From: Streptomyces sp. SID11385
GTDB taxonomy: Bacteria > Actinomycetota > Actinomycetes > Streptomycetales > Streptomycetaceae
Assembly: GCF_010548245.1 (NCBI RefSeq)
Contig: NZ_JAAGLR010000910.1
Coordinates: forward strand, 1 to 64,000
Length of the DNA stretch: 64,000 nt
Direction: 5' to 3'
The position numbers and the translations under genes were made by a program. This document shows, piece by piece, positions 63,553 through 64,000 of this stretch. The notes beneath the pieces were generated by a model. It did not search any database and had not been told where the DNA came from. It saw only the letters and a list, made by a program, of their open reading frames with translations. Position 1 is the stretch's first letter, and each line of letters begins with the position of its first letter.

Positions 63553-64000
63553 GCGCGCGGGTGGTGGTGGCCGACGACCAGTCGGTGGTCCGCGAGGGGA
63601 TCGTGATGCTGCTCGGTCTGCTGCCGGGGATCGAGGTGGTGGGCTCGGCGCGGGACGGTGACGAGGCGGTGCGGCTCGTCGGAGAGCTGGCCCCGGACGT
63701 CGTCCTGATGGACCTGCGGATGCCACGCTGCGACGGGGTGGAGGCGACCCGCAGAATCAGGGCGGAGCACCCGGGGACGCAGGTCGTCGTGCTGACCACG
63801 TACGCGGACGACCAGGACCTCTTCCCGGCCCTGCGCGCGGGGGCCAGGGGCTATCTCACGAAGGACGCCGGGGGCGAGGAGATCGTGCGCGCCATTGAGG
63901 ACGTGCTGTCCGGTGAGGCGGGGCTCGCTCCGGGGATTCAGCGCCGCCTCCTCGACAGGATCGCGGGCGAGGACGCGGTCGACCGGGAGGCACCGCCCGG
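63549..64000 (+). CDS. NarL/FixJ response regulator (truncated by window)
   Basis: The GTG overlaps the kinase TGA as GTGA. The visible 150 residues form a receiver domain: acidic DD (VVVADDQSVVREG), phospho-acceptor Asp in VLMDLRMPRCDG and the conserved Lys in GYLTKDAGG. The LuxR-type DNA-binding domain should follow beyond 64000. Partner of the upstream kinase. Confidence 0.9.
   Translation, partial: MSARVVVADDQSVVREGIVMLLGLLPGIEVVGSARDGDEAVRLVGELAPDVVLMDLRMPRCDGVEATRRIRAEHPGTQVVVLTTYADDQDLFPALRAGARGYLTKDAGGEEIVRAIEDVLSGEAGLAPGIQRRLLDRIAGEDAVDREAPP

Noticed and set aside
61315-63726. Long antisense frame with collagen-like Gly/Leu/Ser/Arg repeats
   Set aside because: It is the shadow of the tripeptide repeat in the histidine kinase, which has membrane segments, catalytic motifs and coupled neighbours in the sense frame.

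Overview
The window is chromosomal DNA of a Streptomyces or very close relative. The evidence is very high GC with G/C-ending codons throughout, frequent GTG starts, and a gene order I recognise from the Streptomyces core chromosome: gluABCD/gluRK - miaB - miaA - dapF - rshA - hflX - NIS siderophore genes - dinG - lexA - nrdRJ - rnhB - recQ - whiH - hrdB - parE. I see no rRNA, tRNA, CRISPR array, complete insertion sequence or prophage.

Layout. (1) 1-6630: a glutamate ABC importer (gluA, then gluBCD, minus strand) beside the divergent two-component system gluR-gluK. (2) 6964-15196: an orphan TAXI-type binding protein, the tRNA-modification genes miaB and miaA, a class III dioxygenase-like protein, an MT0933-type antitoxin-like protein, an acidic low-complexity protein and dapF. 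(3) 15491-22989: the (p)ppGpp synthetase/hydrolase homologue rshA, a secreted M1 aminopeptidase, the ribosome-associated GTPase hflX with a strong terminator, and a trypsin-fold lipoprotein. (4) 23201-30073: an NRPS-independent siderophore (NIS) locus: a 38-codon leader ORF, a diaminobutyrate-type aminotransferase, NIS synthetase, GNAT acetyltransferase and a second NIS synthetase. It resembles rhizobactin 1021 rhbA-C-D-F without the decarboxylase and hydroxylase. This is the best candidate for an undescribed system. (5) 30086-37735: dinG-type helicase, lexA with its own SOS box, and the nrdR-nrdJ class II ribonucleotide reductase operon with paired NrdR boxes.

(6) 38350-44560: an integrase N-terminal remnant, a TerD-like gene, a YdbC/DUF4937-like protein, a histidine phosphatase, an ADP-ribosylglycohydrolase, rnhB and two unassigned genes. 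(7) 44880-54664: a RecQ helicase with a phosphoribosyltransferase-like C-terminus, divergent from a large DUF4192 protein across a spacer with two perfect inverted DnaA boxes 100 bp apart; then a glycogen-debranching-like protein, a Nudix/NrtR-type regulator and the sporulation regulator whiH. (8) 55123-64000: principal sigma factor hrdB, a secreted trypsin-like protease, a small zinc-binding protein, parE, and an overlapping operon of a DUF1453 membrane protein, a histidine kinase with a large tripeptide-repeat insertion in its ATPase domain, and a NarL-type response regulator cut off by the window end.

The genes mostly serve nutrient sensing (GluRK, RshA, siderophore), DNA metabolism and repair (LexA, DinG, RecQ, RnhB, NrdJ, ParE), translation (MiaA, MiaB, HflX) and developmental transcription (WhiH, HrdB). 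All coordinates, starts and motifs were read by eye; no database search or folding calculation was run.
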